A DNA stretch of 64,000 nucleotides, from assembly GCA_965153355.1 (NCBI GenBank), contig OZ231128.1, positions 51,274,001 through 51,338,000 of the forward strand, written 5' to 3'. This stretch comes from Flaccisagitta enflata. Lineage: Eukaryota > Chaetognatha > Sagittoidea > Aphragmophora. Position 1 is the stretch's first letter. Every line of letters starts with the position of its first letter. The notes beneath the pieces were generated by a model, which was not told where the DNA came from, did not search any database, and saw nothing but the letters and a program-made list of their open reading frames with translations. The position numbers were made by a program, and so were the translations under genes. Positions 47,501 through 60,148 of the stretch are shown one piece after another.

Positions 47501-47828
47501 TAGTTATGACAATGAACGCCCCTCTAGACTTTGTCTGTGATGCAAAAAAGAAGTCAGTCTTCAAAGAAAAGCAGATGCGAAGCAAAAACGATTTCAAACA
47601 CTAAGTGAATGTTGAGCCTGTCGCCCTGCTTTTTAGGCAGCGGCCCCAAAGGGCCGATGTCCTGTAGTTATGACAATGAACGCCCCTCTAGACTTTGTCT
47701 GTGATGCAAAAAAGAAGTCAGTCTTCAAAGAAAAGCAGATGCGAAGCAAAAACGATTTCAAACACAAAGTGAATGTTGAGCCTGTCGCCCTGTTTTTTAG
47801 GCAGCGGCCCCAAAGGGCCGATGTCCTG
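47501..47828 (+). repeat. 164-bp tandem duplication
   Basis: Two adjacent copies (47501-47664 and 47665-47828) from TAGTTATGACAATGAACGCC to GGCCGATGTCCTG, differing at only a few bases. Each ends in GGCAGCGGCCCCAAAGGGCC, the end motif of the GGGCAGC element family. Confidence 0.9.
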
Positions 47829-48116
47829 TAGGCCATCGGGGGCCTCAAATCAGCACTCTCAGGCCTGATTTAGGCCGTCTAAACCCTCAAATCAGCCCTC
47901 CAGGCCTCAAATCAGCTCTTTAGACCTCAAATCAGCTCTCCAAACCTCAAATTTGCTCTACAGACCTCATATATCTCTCTGTCTCTCTCTTTCTCTGTAC
48001 AGTCAGTGGACAAAACACAATAGGTAAAGAGCTCACACTGTTGGCTTTTACCCAACATACTGTTAATGAATACTATATTGTATACTGTGTGCTGTCTGTC
48101 TGTTTGTCTGTCTGTG

Positions 48117-48127
<11 letters not shown>

Positions 48128-48197
<70 letters not shown>
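48128..48197 (+). repeat. (CT)n microsatellite
   Basis: About 70 bases of CT after TGTCTGTC units. Confidence 0.95.
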
Positions 48198-48199
<2 letters not shown>

Positions 48200-48315
48200 C
48201 TTTTACGAGAATGATAAAATTGGATTGGATAAACGGGAAGCGACTGTCTCATGCTCGGAAAATGTACGTTTGAAAGGCTTTCTATTATCAAACATCTTTA
48301 GTTATTGGTCATCTT

Positions 48316-48696
48316 GGGCAGCGGTCCCAAAGGGCTTGATGACCTATGCTTTCACACATATGGGGAATTTTCTCCTTCTTCTTCTTCTTCTTCTTCTTCT
48401 TCTTCTTCTTCTTCTTCTTCCTTCTTCTACGGCCCCCCCCCTCTGACTCAGATCCAAGCCTCCAAGCCTAAATCCCAGCCTTTAGGCCCATATCCCAGCC
48501 TTGAGGCCCAAATCCCGGTCTTGGGGCGTCAAGGATGGGATTGGAGCCCCAAGACCGAGAAATGGGGAAATAGGCCTCAAGGCTGGGATTTAGGCTTGGA
48601 GGCTTGGATCTGAGTCAGAGAGGGGGGGGACGGAGAAGAAGAAGGAGAAGAAGAAGGAGATAATTCCCCACTGTGAAAGCAGAGGTCATCGACAGG
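48316..48696. mobile_element. GGGCAGC-ended palindromic element
   Basis: GGGCAGCGGTCCCAAAGGGC, TGATGACCTATGCTTTCAC, ACATATGGGGAATTTTCTCC, a (CTT)n tract, then CAGATCCAAGCC..GGCCCAAATCCC. The order then reverses back to GGAGATAATTCCCCA and GTGAAAGCAGAGGTCATCGA. The terminal GGGGCCGCTGCCC is missing on the right, so that end is truncated. Confidence 0.75.
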
Positions 48697-48797
48697 CCTT
48701 TTTTAGTGATTTTTTTGGAAGAGCTAACCGGGCTCTCTCCTTACAATATATGCATCCATAGAATCATAGATGTGGTGAGGGGAACTAATTGACAAGG

Positions 48798-49014
48798 AAC
48801 AAGGACGGATACATGGCTACCCCAGTCGCATGCGGGTGGGCAGGAGCCATAGCTGAGGTCACCAGATCATTTGGGCAGGAGCAGTGAGGCCAAAAACCGC
48901 AAAAAAAAAAAAAGTAAATTGTGACGGATGGACTGATGGATGGACCGACGGACGGACAGACCGACGGAGCGACGGACCAACAAAGTGGGGTGAAGAGTCG
49001 CGTAGCACGCAACT
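48798..49014 (+). mobile_element. Hairpin-(RGAC)n element, AGTCGCG subfamily
   Basis: AACAAGGACGGATACATGGC, CAGTCGCATGCGGGTGGGCA, AAAAGTAAATTGTGACGGA, GACG/GACC units, GAAGAGTCGCGTAGCACGCAACT, then AAAAACAG. Point mutations in the hairpin suggest moderate age. Confidence 0.85.
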
Positions 49015-49024
49015 AAAAACAGTG

Positions 49025-49075
49025 TTGGATAAAAGGCTACCCAAGTCGCGTCGTGTGAAGGTGGGCAAGGGGTAA
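49025..49075 (+). mobile_element. Hairpin-family fragment
   Basis: GGATAAAAGGCTACCCAAGT followed by CGTGTGAAGGTGGGCAAGG resembles the start of the AGTCGCG subfamily. No tract or hairpin follows. Confidence 0.4.
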
Positions 49076-49459
49076 CTGGTGTTCAAATAAAAAATGTAGG
49101 AAGTTTTTAGATAAGAATGGCTATCAAAATATTGCTTTGAATGAATGACAAGTACCGCTTGATGACATGTTTAAGACCAGACAATTTTGTTAAAAAATTT
49201 TGATAAGATCATAAATAAAATCTGAGTACATAAAGAATCAATACTTCTCAATGATTTAAAACAGCGCCTAAGACAGAATGCTAGTCAAAAATGCCCATTT
49301 ATCCTTATTAGAAACTGTTTTATAAAAACTCAGTTCATGGACATAAAACATAAAAGAAGAATAGATTTTCTCTTCAGTTTTTTTTTTGAACACCCAATAA
49401 AATCAATAAAATGACTTGTAAACGCAAAAAAACAAAAAACAGTGTCAGCGATCAATAGA

Positions 49460-49547
49460 CGCAATAAAGATTAGACGGACTAACGAACGGACAGAGAAAC
49501 AGATGGACAGACAGCTAGCAAGTTATAGAGTCCCGTGCACACGACTT
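49460..49547 (+). mobile_element. Hairpin-family fragment, hairpin end only
   Basis: GACGGACTAACGAACGGACA, GCAAGTTATAGAGTCCCGTG and CACACGACTTGAAAA. The AACAAGG end is not identifiable. Confidence 0.5.
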
Positions 49548-49575
49548 GAAAAACTGATCATTTTCCTTCTTTTTT

Positions 49576-49726
49576 AGTTGTAGACACGTGACTCTACACC
49601 TTGCTGTGTTGGTCAGTCCGTCCATTCGTTAGAGGGTGGGTAACATTTTTTTTAATTGCAAGCGGTTTTGCATTACTGCCCCTGCCCAACAGTCTGCGAC
49701 GCTGGTGCCGTATATCCGGCCTTGTT
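49576..49726 (-). mobile_element. Hairpin-(GTCY)n element, diverged copy
   Basis: AGTTGTAGACACGTGACTC, TACACCTTGCTGTGTTGGTC, TAACATTTTTTTTAATTGC, CTGCCCCTGCCCAACAGTC and ATATCCGGCCTTGTT. Confidence 0.8.
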
Positions 49727-49729
49727 TAA

Positions 49730-50573
49730 ATGTGTGAGCCTAATGAATCTGCCATCTTACAATGATAATTTTTCACCTCTCTCATGATAGAAATAAAATG
49801 GTCTTTAAGAAAGCAAAAACCATTGCATGCCAACTTTTCATACCATCCATACTAGACGCATTTTCATGAAACAAATGAGATGCTTTACTTGTTGATAATT
49901 GATCAATTTACATTTGACAAAGTGGCTGTGGACGAAATTCATTTAAGTCACTCTTAACTAGTGAACTGGATTTTCTTTTTATGAATCACCCATTCCATAT
50001 GCGTTCAAAACATGGCATCAAATTTGAGAGAGCCAGCCGGGCTCAGAGCCAGCAAAACATGAGAGCCCGAGTGCAAAATAGAGAGCCACGGGCTTGCGGG
50101 CTCGCTCTAAAAAAAGGCCTGGTCATCAACCCCTTTGGGGCCGCCGCCCTGCTCCCCTCTCAACTTTAATCATAACGTACCTAAGCAGGGCACGGGTACC
50201 GCTGACCATCTAACGCTTTTGCGACTATTTTCTATAGTCATTAAGCAGAGGGTGAAATTGCAAAGGAAAAGAGGAGTCATCCCATTTGCCCATCCCAGCG
50301 CGACGATCCGGTAGGCGTCCCAAATATGGTCGTACGGGTTCATGGCCTTGTTTGGATCTCATTTGACTCTCTCCAACAAAAGATGACTCAAATCATGATA
50401 TCCTCTTCTTTCTTTGATACATTCGAGAGAGAGAAAAAAATGATTTCGCATCAATCTGGAAATTGTTGGATGATCATCGCGTGTCTGCGATGGAATAGAT
50501 TCGACAATTCGACAATAAAGAGATTGCAAGAAGCTCTCGGTTGATGGGGCAGAATATGCACTAAGAGGGAAGC

Positions 50574-50576
<3 letters not shown>
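49730..50576. other. Interval without a recognisable gene
   Basis: Contains a partial GGGCAGC-element end at about 50116-50152, and a block (50150-50240) that is the reverse complement of 62590-62660 (GTCGCAAAAGCGTTAGATGG, TCAGCGG). Otherwise unremarkable. Confidence 0.5.
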
Positions 50577-50632
<56 letters not shown>

Positions 50633-50975
50633 CAGACAGACAGGCATAGGATAGGCAAAACAAAGACGCAGGTAGAATGAAAGAAAAATTCCAAACAGAA
50701 ATAGAAAAAAAAACTGAAAAAAAAAAACAAAAGAGATAAAAGAGAAAAAAATCAAAAAAAAAAAAAAGATTAAAAAGAGAATAAAGAAAAAAAAGAACAG
50801 AGGAAATGAAAGGAAAGAAAAGGAGAAAATGAAAGGAAAGAAATAAGAGAGGAAACAATTAAAGGAAAGAAAAAGAGAAAGTGAAAGGAAAGAAAAAAAA
50901 AAGGAAAGGGAAAGAAAGAAAAGAAGCAACCAAGAAAAATTCAAGCATAGGGGACATTCTGGGCATGCTCGGGGT

Positions 50976-51320
50976 GTGTTGTTTGAGAAGTGGAAAAAAA
51001 ATTCCTCCATGCACCCAAACTGTATCGGTAACCAATACATAAAAGTTGTGGAATCAGCGATTTTGCCAATAATTCCCCCACGCGTGTTTCCACACAGATT
51101 GCCAAACCACACAGGTAACCAAATGAGCAAGGGCACAGACGACGTTGACGACGATGGCAATGACGATCTGGATGAGGATGAGGCACGATGTGCGGACGCT
51201 GAGGACGAATTGCACGTTAGTGGCAAGTGGAATAACCTCCCTCAATACTTTGAGCTGAGTCACGTGTTTCAAGCTAAAAAAAAAATGACCCCCCCCAAAA
51301 AAAAACGATATAAAAACTAA
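50976..51320 (+). other. Acidic coding-like frame in duplication copy 1
   Basis: A 114-codon frame with VVESAILPIIPPRVFPHRLP and the acidic stretch DDVDDDGNDDLDEDEARCAD, then HVSGKWNNL. The frame is preserved in copy 2 through a 9-base in-frame indel as far as GKWNNL and then diverges by a frameshift. No family is recognised. It may be an exon remnant or simply GAC-rich DNA. A CACAGGTAACC inside it could act as a splice donor. Confidence 0.25.
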
Positions 51321-51412
51321 CCACACATGCACGATTCGAGAACCTGCAAAGCCCCACGACCAAATATGTTCCCAGTAAATTCATGAAATTCGTCTTATCC
51401 CATGGTAGATTG

Positions 51413-51428
51413 TGGAGAGAGAGAGAGA

Positions 51429-51473
<45 letters not shown>
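51413..51473 (+). repeat. (GA)n microsatellite at the duplication junction
   Basis: GA tract with one GGG slip, lying exactly between copy 1 and copy 2. Confidence 0.95.
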
Positions 51474-51476
<3 letters not shown>

Positions 51477-51907
51477 CAAACAGACATACAGACAGAAACA
51501 GGCATAGGATAAGGCAAAACAAAGACGCCAGGTAGAATTTGAAAGAAAAAATTCCAAACAGAAATAGAAAAAAAAAAACTGAAAAAAAAAAATTCAACGA
51601 AAAAGAGAGATAAAAAGAGAAAAAAAAAAAAAAAATTAAAAAGAGAATAAAGAAAAAAAAGAACAGAGGAAATGAAAGGAAAGAAAAAGAGAAAATGAAA
51701 GGAAAGAAATAAGAGAGGAAACAATTAAAGGAAAGAAAAAGAGAAAGTGAAAGGAAAGAAAAAAAAAGGAAAGGGAAAGAAAGAAAAGAAGCAACCAAGA
51801 AAAATTCAAGCATAGGGGACATTCTGGGCATGCTCAGGGTGTGTTGTTTGAGAAGTGGAAAAAAAAATTCCTCCATGCACCCAAACTGTATCGGTAACCA
51901 ATACATA

Positions 51908-52673
51908 CAGGGTCTTCAATCTCATTTGACACAAAAAGAACCTATGCTGTGCAAAAACGAATCAACTTTTCAGTTTGATTTTTTTTTCTCATAAAAGAAC
52001 TATATATGACGTTTTTTGTGTCCAAATTTTGTAGTGCTGGGTCAATTAATTTAGGAGATAACCCATTTTAAAGTGTAAGATGTCATAATGAGATGGGAGG
52101 TTTTGTTTGATTTTGAGGTTCTGACCTTTCATCTTTAAACTGCTCTCATTTCTAAACACTTTGAGCCACAGATGTGAGATTGGTCTAGAATGGCAGATAA
52201 TTTCATGTAGGTTTTATTTCTGAGAAAAACGATTCTTTGAAATTTTATCATAATCAACCATTTTCCTTTTTATTGGGAAAAAACAATTGTTGATTAAGTT
52301 TTTGTAAGATTTTTGTCAAAAATTTGATAGTATTTGCCTAAAGTTCACTATTCTGTGATATAACCTGGCTATTTCTAACATTGGGGTCATAGCATTTATC
52401 ACTTTGACTCTAATCAAGCATCTGAAGTTTGAAACACATTGAATTTTATGCATTCCTTAAGTCAAAATTTGCGAGAAAACCACCTTATTTGTTGAATTTA
52501 CTGCATAACTTCAAACATGGATTTCTGCTGAATTTCAAGACCCACCCCTATGAAAATTTGATATAAAAAACGTCATACATAGTGCTTTTATAAGAAAAAA
52601 AATCAGACTGAAAAGTCAAATAGTTTTAGCACAATAAAGGTTCCTTTTGTGTCAAATGAGATTGAATGCCCTG
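51908..52673. mobile_element. 766-bp TA-flanked MITE (CAGGG ends)
   Basis: TA|CAGGGTCTTCAATCTCATTT..AAATGAGATTGAATGCCCTG|TA, with inverted ends of about 38 bases (continuing GACACAAAA-GAACCT). The uninterrupted site in copy 1 reads CCAATACATAAAAGTTG (51034-51045), giving a clean TA duplication. The interior is A/T-rich and non-coding. Confidence 0.93.
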
Positions 52674-52882
52674 TAAAAGTTGTGGAATCAGCGATTTTGC
52701 CAGTAATTCCCCCACGCGTGTTTCTACACAGATTGCCAGGTAACCAAATGAGCAAGGGCACAGACGACGTTGACGACGATGGCAATGACGATCTGGATGA
52801 GGATGAGGCACGATGTGCGGACGCTGAGGACGAATTGCACGTTAGTGGCAAGTGGAATAACCTCCACAATACTTTGAGCTGA
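52649..52882 (+). other. Acidic coding-like frame in duplication copy 2
   Basis: Counterpart of the frame at 50976-51320. It shares the MSKGTDDVDDDGNDDLDEDE stretch, lacks nine bases before it and frameshifts at the end. Its first codons now come from the MITE end, so it cannot be an intact original gene. Confidence 0.2.
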
Positions 52883-53035
52883 GTCACGTGTTTCAAGCTA
52901 AAAAAAAAAGACCCCCCCCCAAAAAAACGATATAAAAACTAACCACACATGCACGATTCGAGAACCTGCAAAGCCCCACGACCAAATATGTTCCCAGTAA
53001 ATTCATGAAATTCGTCTTATCCCATGGTAGATTGT

Positions 53036-54520
<1,485 letters not shown>

Positions 54521-54523
54521 GGA

Positions 54524-54750
<227 letters not shown>

Positions 54751-55690
54751 CATCGTCTATTTCCACCAAATCGGGCACTATGTCGTTTTCTTGTCGTTTT
54801 CTTATCGATTACTTAGCTAAAAGCCTCCTTAAAGAGTGTCTTTACTCAGAGGGAGGTCACGGCCATTGACAAATTGAGAGTGTTAAGGGGACAGTTCCAG
54901 ATTCAGAAAAGAAAACGAGCTGATGGAGACAAATGTCTTAAGAGCCGCCGATTGAAAAAAAGAAAGTAAAAAAAAACTAGGGGAAGAAATTAAAGAAGAC
55001 TTACAAAGTACTATAAAAACTTACTGACGAACAGCCAAAGGACTAACAGCAGAAGCGACACATGCATTAGCTGAAGGAGTTAAGCAAAGCCAATTAAGTC
55101 CGGATGGATCTGATAATGTAGAGCAAAAAGCTGATTAAATGTTTCTTCAGTGATAAACAAATACAGGCAGTTTATTTGGTACCGGACCTTTGCCTGTCAA
55201 AGTTGACAATTCCATTGCTGAAACAAGAATTCTCTGCTTTGGAAATTCAATACAGTATTAAAACTGTATTAGTAGAAATACGCCTATAACAGACATAAAA
55301 TGAAAGTCCCTTCACACTATCTAATTTTTTCTCGTGTTGGCAATGATACATGAAATTTGTTTGTTCCTTGACACCCGCTGTTTTAGGGTTTTTACTGTAT
55401 AATTTTGCCAGGTTTGGAGTGTCTCATGAAGGCCGGATTGTAAAGGGCAAAGACATTGGCCAGAAAAGCAACTCGTGCTATGGGACTGAACATTAGTGCA
55501 GAGGCCCATCTCGCATAATCTCGAGAGCAGGAGGGGCAGGAGGAAAACTAGGAGGAGACATGAAGAAGATGAGGATAGAGGAGGAGAGGAAGGGGTTGCA
55601 GTAAAAAAAGAAGTACATTCTCGAAAGCATCACACGGTCAGCGGTTCCCATCTCTCATGTCGCATTGGTTCTCTTGTTTCTTAGTGGTTT
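54751..55690. other. Interval without a recognisable gene
   Basis: Ordinary composition, short frames only, no domain recognised. Confidence 0.45.
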
Positions 55691-55699
55691 AAAAAGAGA

Positions 55700-55739
55700 A
55701 AACGAAGAAGAAGAAGAAAAAGAAAAAGAAAGAGAAAAA

Positions 55740-55772
<33 letters not shown>

Positions 55773-55833
55773 GAAAAAGAAAAAGAACAAACAACAACAT
55801 CAACAACAACAGCAACAACCACAACAAAAACAA

Positions 55834-55884
<51 letters not shown>

Positions 55885-55890
55885 AAACAT
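55700..55890 (+). repeat. (GAAAAA)n and (CAA)n repeats
   Basis: GAAAAA-like units at 55700-55790, then CAA units at 55792-55887. Confidence 0.9.
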
Positions 55891-56014
55891 GAGGGAGAAG
55901 AAGAGGAAAAAGACAGAAAAGAAGACAGAGAAGTGAAGATATAGGAAGAAAAGAGAAAAAGTCAAAAAAGAAAAAGCAGATGGGGATGCAGCAACCGCGG
56001 CAGCTGCAGAATAG

Positions 56015-56015
<1 letters not shown>

Positions 56016-56064
<49 letters not shown>

Positions 56065-56065
56065 G
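56016..56065 (+). repeat. (GA)n microsatellite
   Basis: GA followed by CAGA units. Confidence 0.95.
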
Positions 56066-56069
56066 AGTC

Positions 56070-56819
56070 AAAGACAGGAATATAGACAAAACTGACTGCA
56101 TTGAGAGGGGGAAAGTGAAAGTCAAAAAGATATCTGGATGGACGGGAAAAGGAAATACACAAGCGTAATTACCAGAGCCTGATGAATGGGTGTATATAGC
56201 TCGGCATTCTATTTCTTTTCTTTCGCGGGGGGGGCACAGTGTGGCGGCCCAAGAATAAAGTCCTGTCGGAGAAAATATTTTTCGATGATTTCGATCAAGA
56301 GAGAATGCATCGAAGTACGCTTATGCATATTTACAAGTTTCTATTATCATTGGATCGCTCAGAATTGATGTGTGAACACCCTCTCTGTAACAAAGAAATA
56401 ACTAGCGATTCGTTTATCTGCTGCGATTCACAGCGATTCAACTTTATCTTTACAATGACTGACTGACAACCTCCAGACCACTCCCACACACACACCCATG
56501 ATGCGCTTTCATGCGCTTTTTTGTTTAAGGCAAGTTATGAGCTGAAAACTAATCTCAGTTTCTTAATGCGCGTAAGAGTGACTGCAACGGTAACCAAGTC
56601 CAGTGAAATTGCGTCATCTAAGCCCTTTTTCATCCAAACCGATTGCGTTTACCCAATTTGGAACATATTGCGAGCGTAATTTTTTTTTCTTTTTCTTTCT
56701 TGTTTTGTTTTTGATTGAAATTAAGTACTTGCGTTTGTATCAATTGGGTAGGGAACAGAAAACATACAACCGACGACAACGACGACCCTTATTAAAACCT
56801 ATCAACAACGGCCACACAG
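56070..56819. other. Interval without a recognisable gene
   Basis: A 75-codon frame at 56239-56466 (MWRPKNKVLSEKIFFDDFD start, with a late CEHPLCNKEITSDSFICCD) has four or five Cys and ordinary composition. No family is recognised, and a small exon is possible. Confidence 0.25.
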
Positions 56820-57149
<330 letters not shown>

Positions 57150-57320
57150 AAGCGTGAGGTGCAGAAAGATGATCCAGATCGACTAGGACTGAAAACGGGA
57201 GTCAAAAGAGGCGCAATTCAAATTTTCCCGCTTCATGACTTGGGTGAATCGCAGACGCATCGCTTGGAAAACCGAGGCGAAGCGAGGTGCCACAAGTCTT
57301 TTTTTTTTTGTTTTTTTTTG

Positions 57321-57422
<102 letters not shown>

Positions 57423-57566
57423 ATGATAAAAAAACGATGATAGGAAAGAGAAAGCTAATGATAACTTCGATAAAGACAACGACAACGATGGCAATGACGA
57501 CGATGACTGTGATGACGATGTTGATGCTGTGTTTGTTGTTGTTAACCGGGGGAATCACCGGGCGAT

Positions 57567-57710
57567 TTTATGCTGTCGAATATGATGACGATGATGATGA
57601 TGATATTGATGACCAAGGCGGCGATGACGATGATGACGGTGATGATGATGATGATGACAATGATGATGATGATGACTATGATGATGATAATGACGATGAT
57701 GATGATGATA

Positions 57711-57770
<60 letters not shown>

Positions 57771-57990
57771 TCCGCGATGATGATGTCGACGATGATGATA
57801 ACGATGATGATGATGATGATGTCGACAATGATGAAGATGACAATGGTGATGATGATGATGATGATGATGATGACAATGATGATTAGAAGATGATGATAAC
57901 GATAATGATTACATGATGATGATGATGATGACGATGACGATGATGATGATGATGACAATGACGATAATGATGACGATGATGCTGTCGACG
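57567..57990 (+). repeat. (GAT)n microsatellite, interrupted
   Basis: About 420 bases of GATGAC/GATGAT triplets. The poly-Asp, poly-Met, poly-Ile and poly-Ser frames are products of the repeat. Confidence 0.95.
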
Positions 57991-58072
57991 ATGATGACGC
58001 CTCAATGATTTCAATGATGATCATGTCGATGATAATGTTGACTATGATGATAGCAATTATTTCACGATATTG

Positions 58073-58098
58073 TTGAATGCGTTACCAACCAACCAACC

Positions 58099-58183
<85 letters not shown>

Positions 58184-58190
58184 ACACATA
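58073..58190 (+). repeat. (CCAA)n-(CA)n microsatellite
   Basis: GAATGCGTTACCAACCAACC, the same wording that precedes the tract of the AGATGC-subfamily element at 44464, then about 90 bases of CA. It may be a hairpin-family remnant in which CA replaced the tetranucleotide. Confidence 0.8.
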
Positions 58191-58244
58191 GTGGATACGG
58201 TTGATGTATATTCTGCTCCCGCTTCCGTTTCCGCTTCCATCTTT

Positions 58245-58848
58245 AGTCTCCTGCAGGCGACTCTATGACTCGCTATGTGAGACAGTCGGTCGGTCTGTTG
58301 GTCGGTCAGTTGATCAATTCCCATTAGTTTTTTTGGCATTTTTGGGCGGTTTTTAGTCGCAAGCTATGGGACTCCATAAGCCAGTTTTCGTTCCGTCGGT
58401 CGTTTCTTCGGTCGTTCCGTCGGTCGGTCGGTCGGTCGGTCGGTCGGTCGTTGGTCCTTCCGTCCGTCCTTCACAAAGTCGTTTATAAGGTGTTTTAAGC
58501 ACTTGTTGGCTGGTTGGTCAGTCTGTTAGCCAGTCTGTTGGTCTGTCAGTCTGTTGGTCAGTCCGTCCATTGCAAAGTAGTTTTAAAGGCTTTTTATTGC
58601 ATTTTTTATGTCTCTGAATAGTGAAAAGAAACTTGGACAAGTGAACAATCGTTTCCTAAGTGTTTTTGAGAAAAAAAAACAGTTGTCCATCTGTCTGCCT
58701 GGCATCTTTTGAAAGTGCCGACGCACGCGTCTTAGGTCTAATGTCCTTGTTGCATTACTACTCCAACCCAAATACATGGGTCAGCTTTTTATGTCACTGC
58801 CCCTGCCCACCCGCATGCGACTTCTGTAGCTGTGTATACAACCTTGTT
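58245..58848 (-). mobile_element. Compound hairpin-(GTCY)n element
   Basis: Two hairpin-side starts lie close together: AGTCTCCTGCAGGCGACTC at 58245 and AGTCGCAAGCTATGGGACTCC at 58356. Both are followed by GTCG/GTTG tracts. A single far end follows: CTGCCCCTGCCCACCCGCAT, GTGTATACAACCTTGTT. A second tract of GTCAGTCTGTTG units lies at 58515-58565. The layout fits one element inserted in another, or an internal duplication. Confidence 0.7.
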
Positions 58849-58919
58849 TTCTTTCAAGCGTTACCCACCAGAGTTAGAGGTCTCCTAGTATGGTCATTAC
58901 TTTTTTGATTTGTAAAATA

Positions 58920-59868
58920 TGCAGAAAAGTAAGTGCACCCCCCTCCAAAACTGCCCCCCCCCTTCTTTTTTTCTCAATATCACACTTTTCAGAAGAGATA
59001 TGGACAGAAATATTGAGTAAAATGATGAAAAATACAACACAATGAGGCATTTTCAAAGACTTTCAAACAGATACAGTATCTTTCCGAGCAAACCCGGCTA
59101 AAACTGGAGGATTAATTTTTGTTACTTTAATTTTATTTCCAAAACTTTATTTTTTGTATATAACTTAATTAGAAGATTAATTCCTTGAACATAATTGGCT
59201 GTCAAAAAAAATAACTCGTAAAATCAAAGTGAATGAAGACATCAATATTGAGTGTTCTAAGACCATTGGATTTGGCAGAAAATTTTACCTATCCTAGACT
59301 ACAAGAACAGCTCAGTCAGATAATTATTTCAGATTTTACAGCCATTTAAAGTTTTTAAGGACAATTGTCTCAAAATAATTTAGGACAATTGTCCTTAAAA
59401 ACTTTAAATAGCCATAAAATCTGAAATAATTGTCTGACTGAGCTGTTCTTGTAGTCTAGGATAGGTAAAATTTTCTGCCGAATCCAATGGTCTGGGTTAG
59501 AACACTCAATATTGATGTCTTCATGCACTTTGATTTCACGAGTTATTTTTTTTGACAGCCAAATATGTTCAAGGAATTAAGTATCTTTTAATTAAGTTTG
59601 ATGCAAAAAATAAAGTTTGGGAAATGAAATTAAAGTAACAAAAATTAATCCTCCAGTTTTAACCGGGTTTGCTCGGAAAGTACTGTATCTGCAATGAATA
59701 TCTCGGTTTTGAGTCAAATTTGGCATTTTGGTAGCCTTTCATGAAAAAATCGACTGAATGACAGTTCATCTACAATGTAAGGGGGTTCTGATAGGAGGGT
59801 TAAAAAGCAAAGTCATATTTCAATTTCAAAAGCGCCCGGGGCGCTTTTTAGAAAAAATACAGTGGTAA
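58920..59868 (+). mobile_element. C/G-tract element, second copy, split by a MITE
   Basis: Matches 470-760: ACACTTTTCAGAAGAGAT, AAAATGATGAAAAATACAAC, ATGAATATCTCGGTTTTGAG, AGGAGGGTTAAAAAGCAAAG, then GCGCCCGGGGCGCTTTTTAG. The 616-bp insertion at 59072-59687 divides it. Confidence 0.75.
59072..59687. mobile_element. 616-bp TA-flanked foldback MITE
   Basis: TA|CAGTATCTTTCCGAGCAAAC..TTTGCTCGGAAAGTACTG|TA. Nearly the whole element is one inverted repeat of about 300-base arms meeting at about 59383. The uninterrupted site at 582-590 (ACAGATATATGCAATG) supplies the TA target. No coding capacity. Confidence 0.9.
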
Positions 59869-59967
59869 TATTCTAGGTATCACTAGTTAAAGACTTGTAC
59901 ATTACCACATAGCATTTGATATCTTAATTTGACGGGCACAACCAGAAAAGAAGTGGTCGTTTTCAGG

Positions 59968-60148
59968 ACAAGGCCATATACACGGCTACCCTACTTGCGG
60001 GTGGGTCGGCAGGGGCAGTGATTGAGTAGGTCACTGGGGCGTTTGGGCAGAAGCAGTGAGCTGAAAACGCTCAAAAAAATAAAAAGGGATCTGACTGATC
60101 AACCGACGGATGGACAAAGCGGGGTGTCGAGTTGCGTAGCATGCGACT
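59968..60148 (+). mobile_element. Hairpin-(RGAC)n element, AGTCGCG subfamily, diverged
   Basis: ACAAGGCCATATACACGGC, TTGCGGGTGGGTCGGCAGGG, AAAATAAAAAGGGATCTGAC, a very short GACC/GACG tract, GTCGAGTTGCGTAGCATGCG, then ACTAAAAAC. Confidence 0.8.

Noticed and set aside
57542-58024. Asp-rich or Ile-rich acidic protein
   Set aside because: Product of the (GAT)n repeat in each frame.
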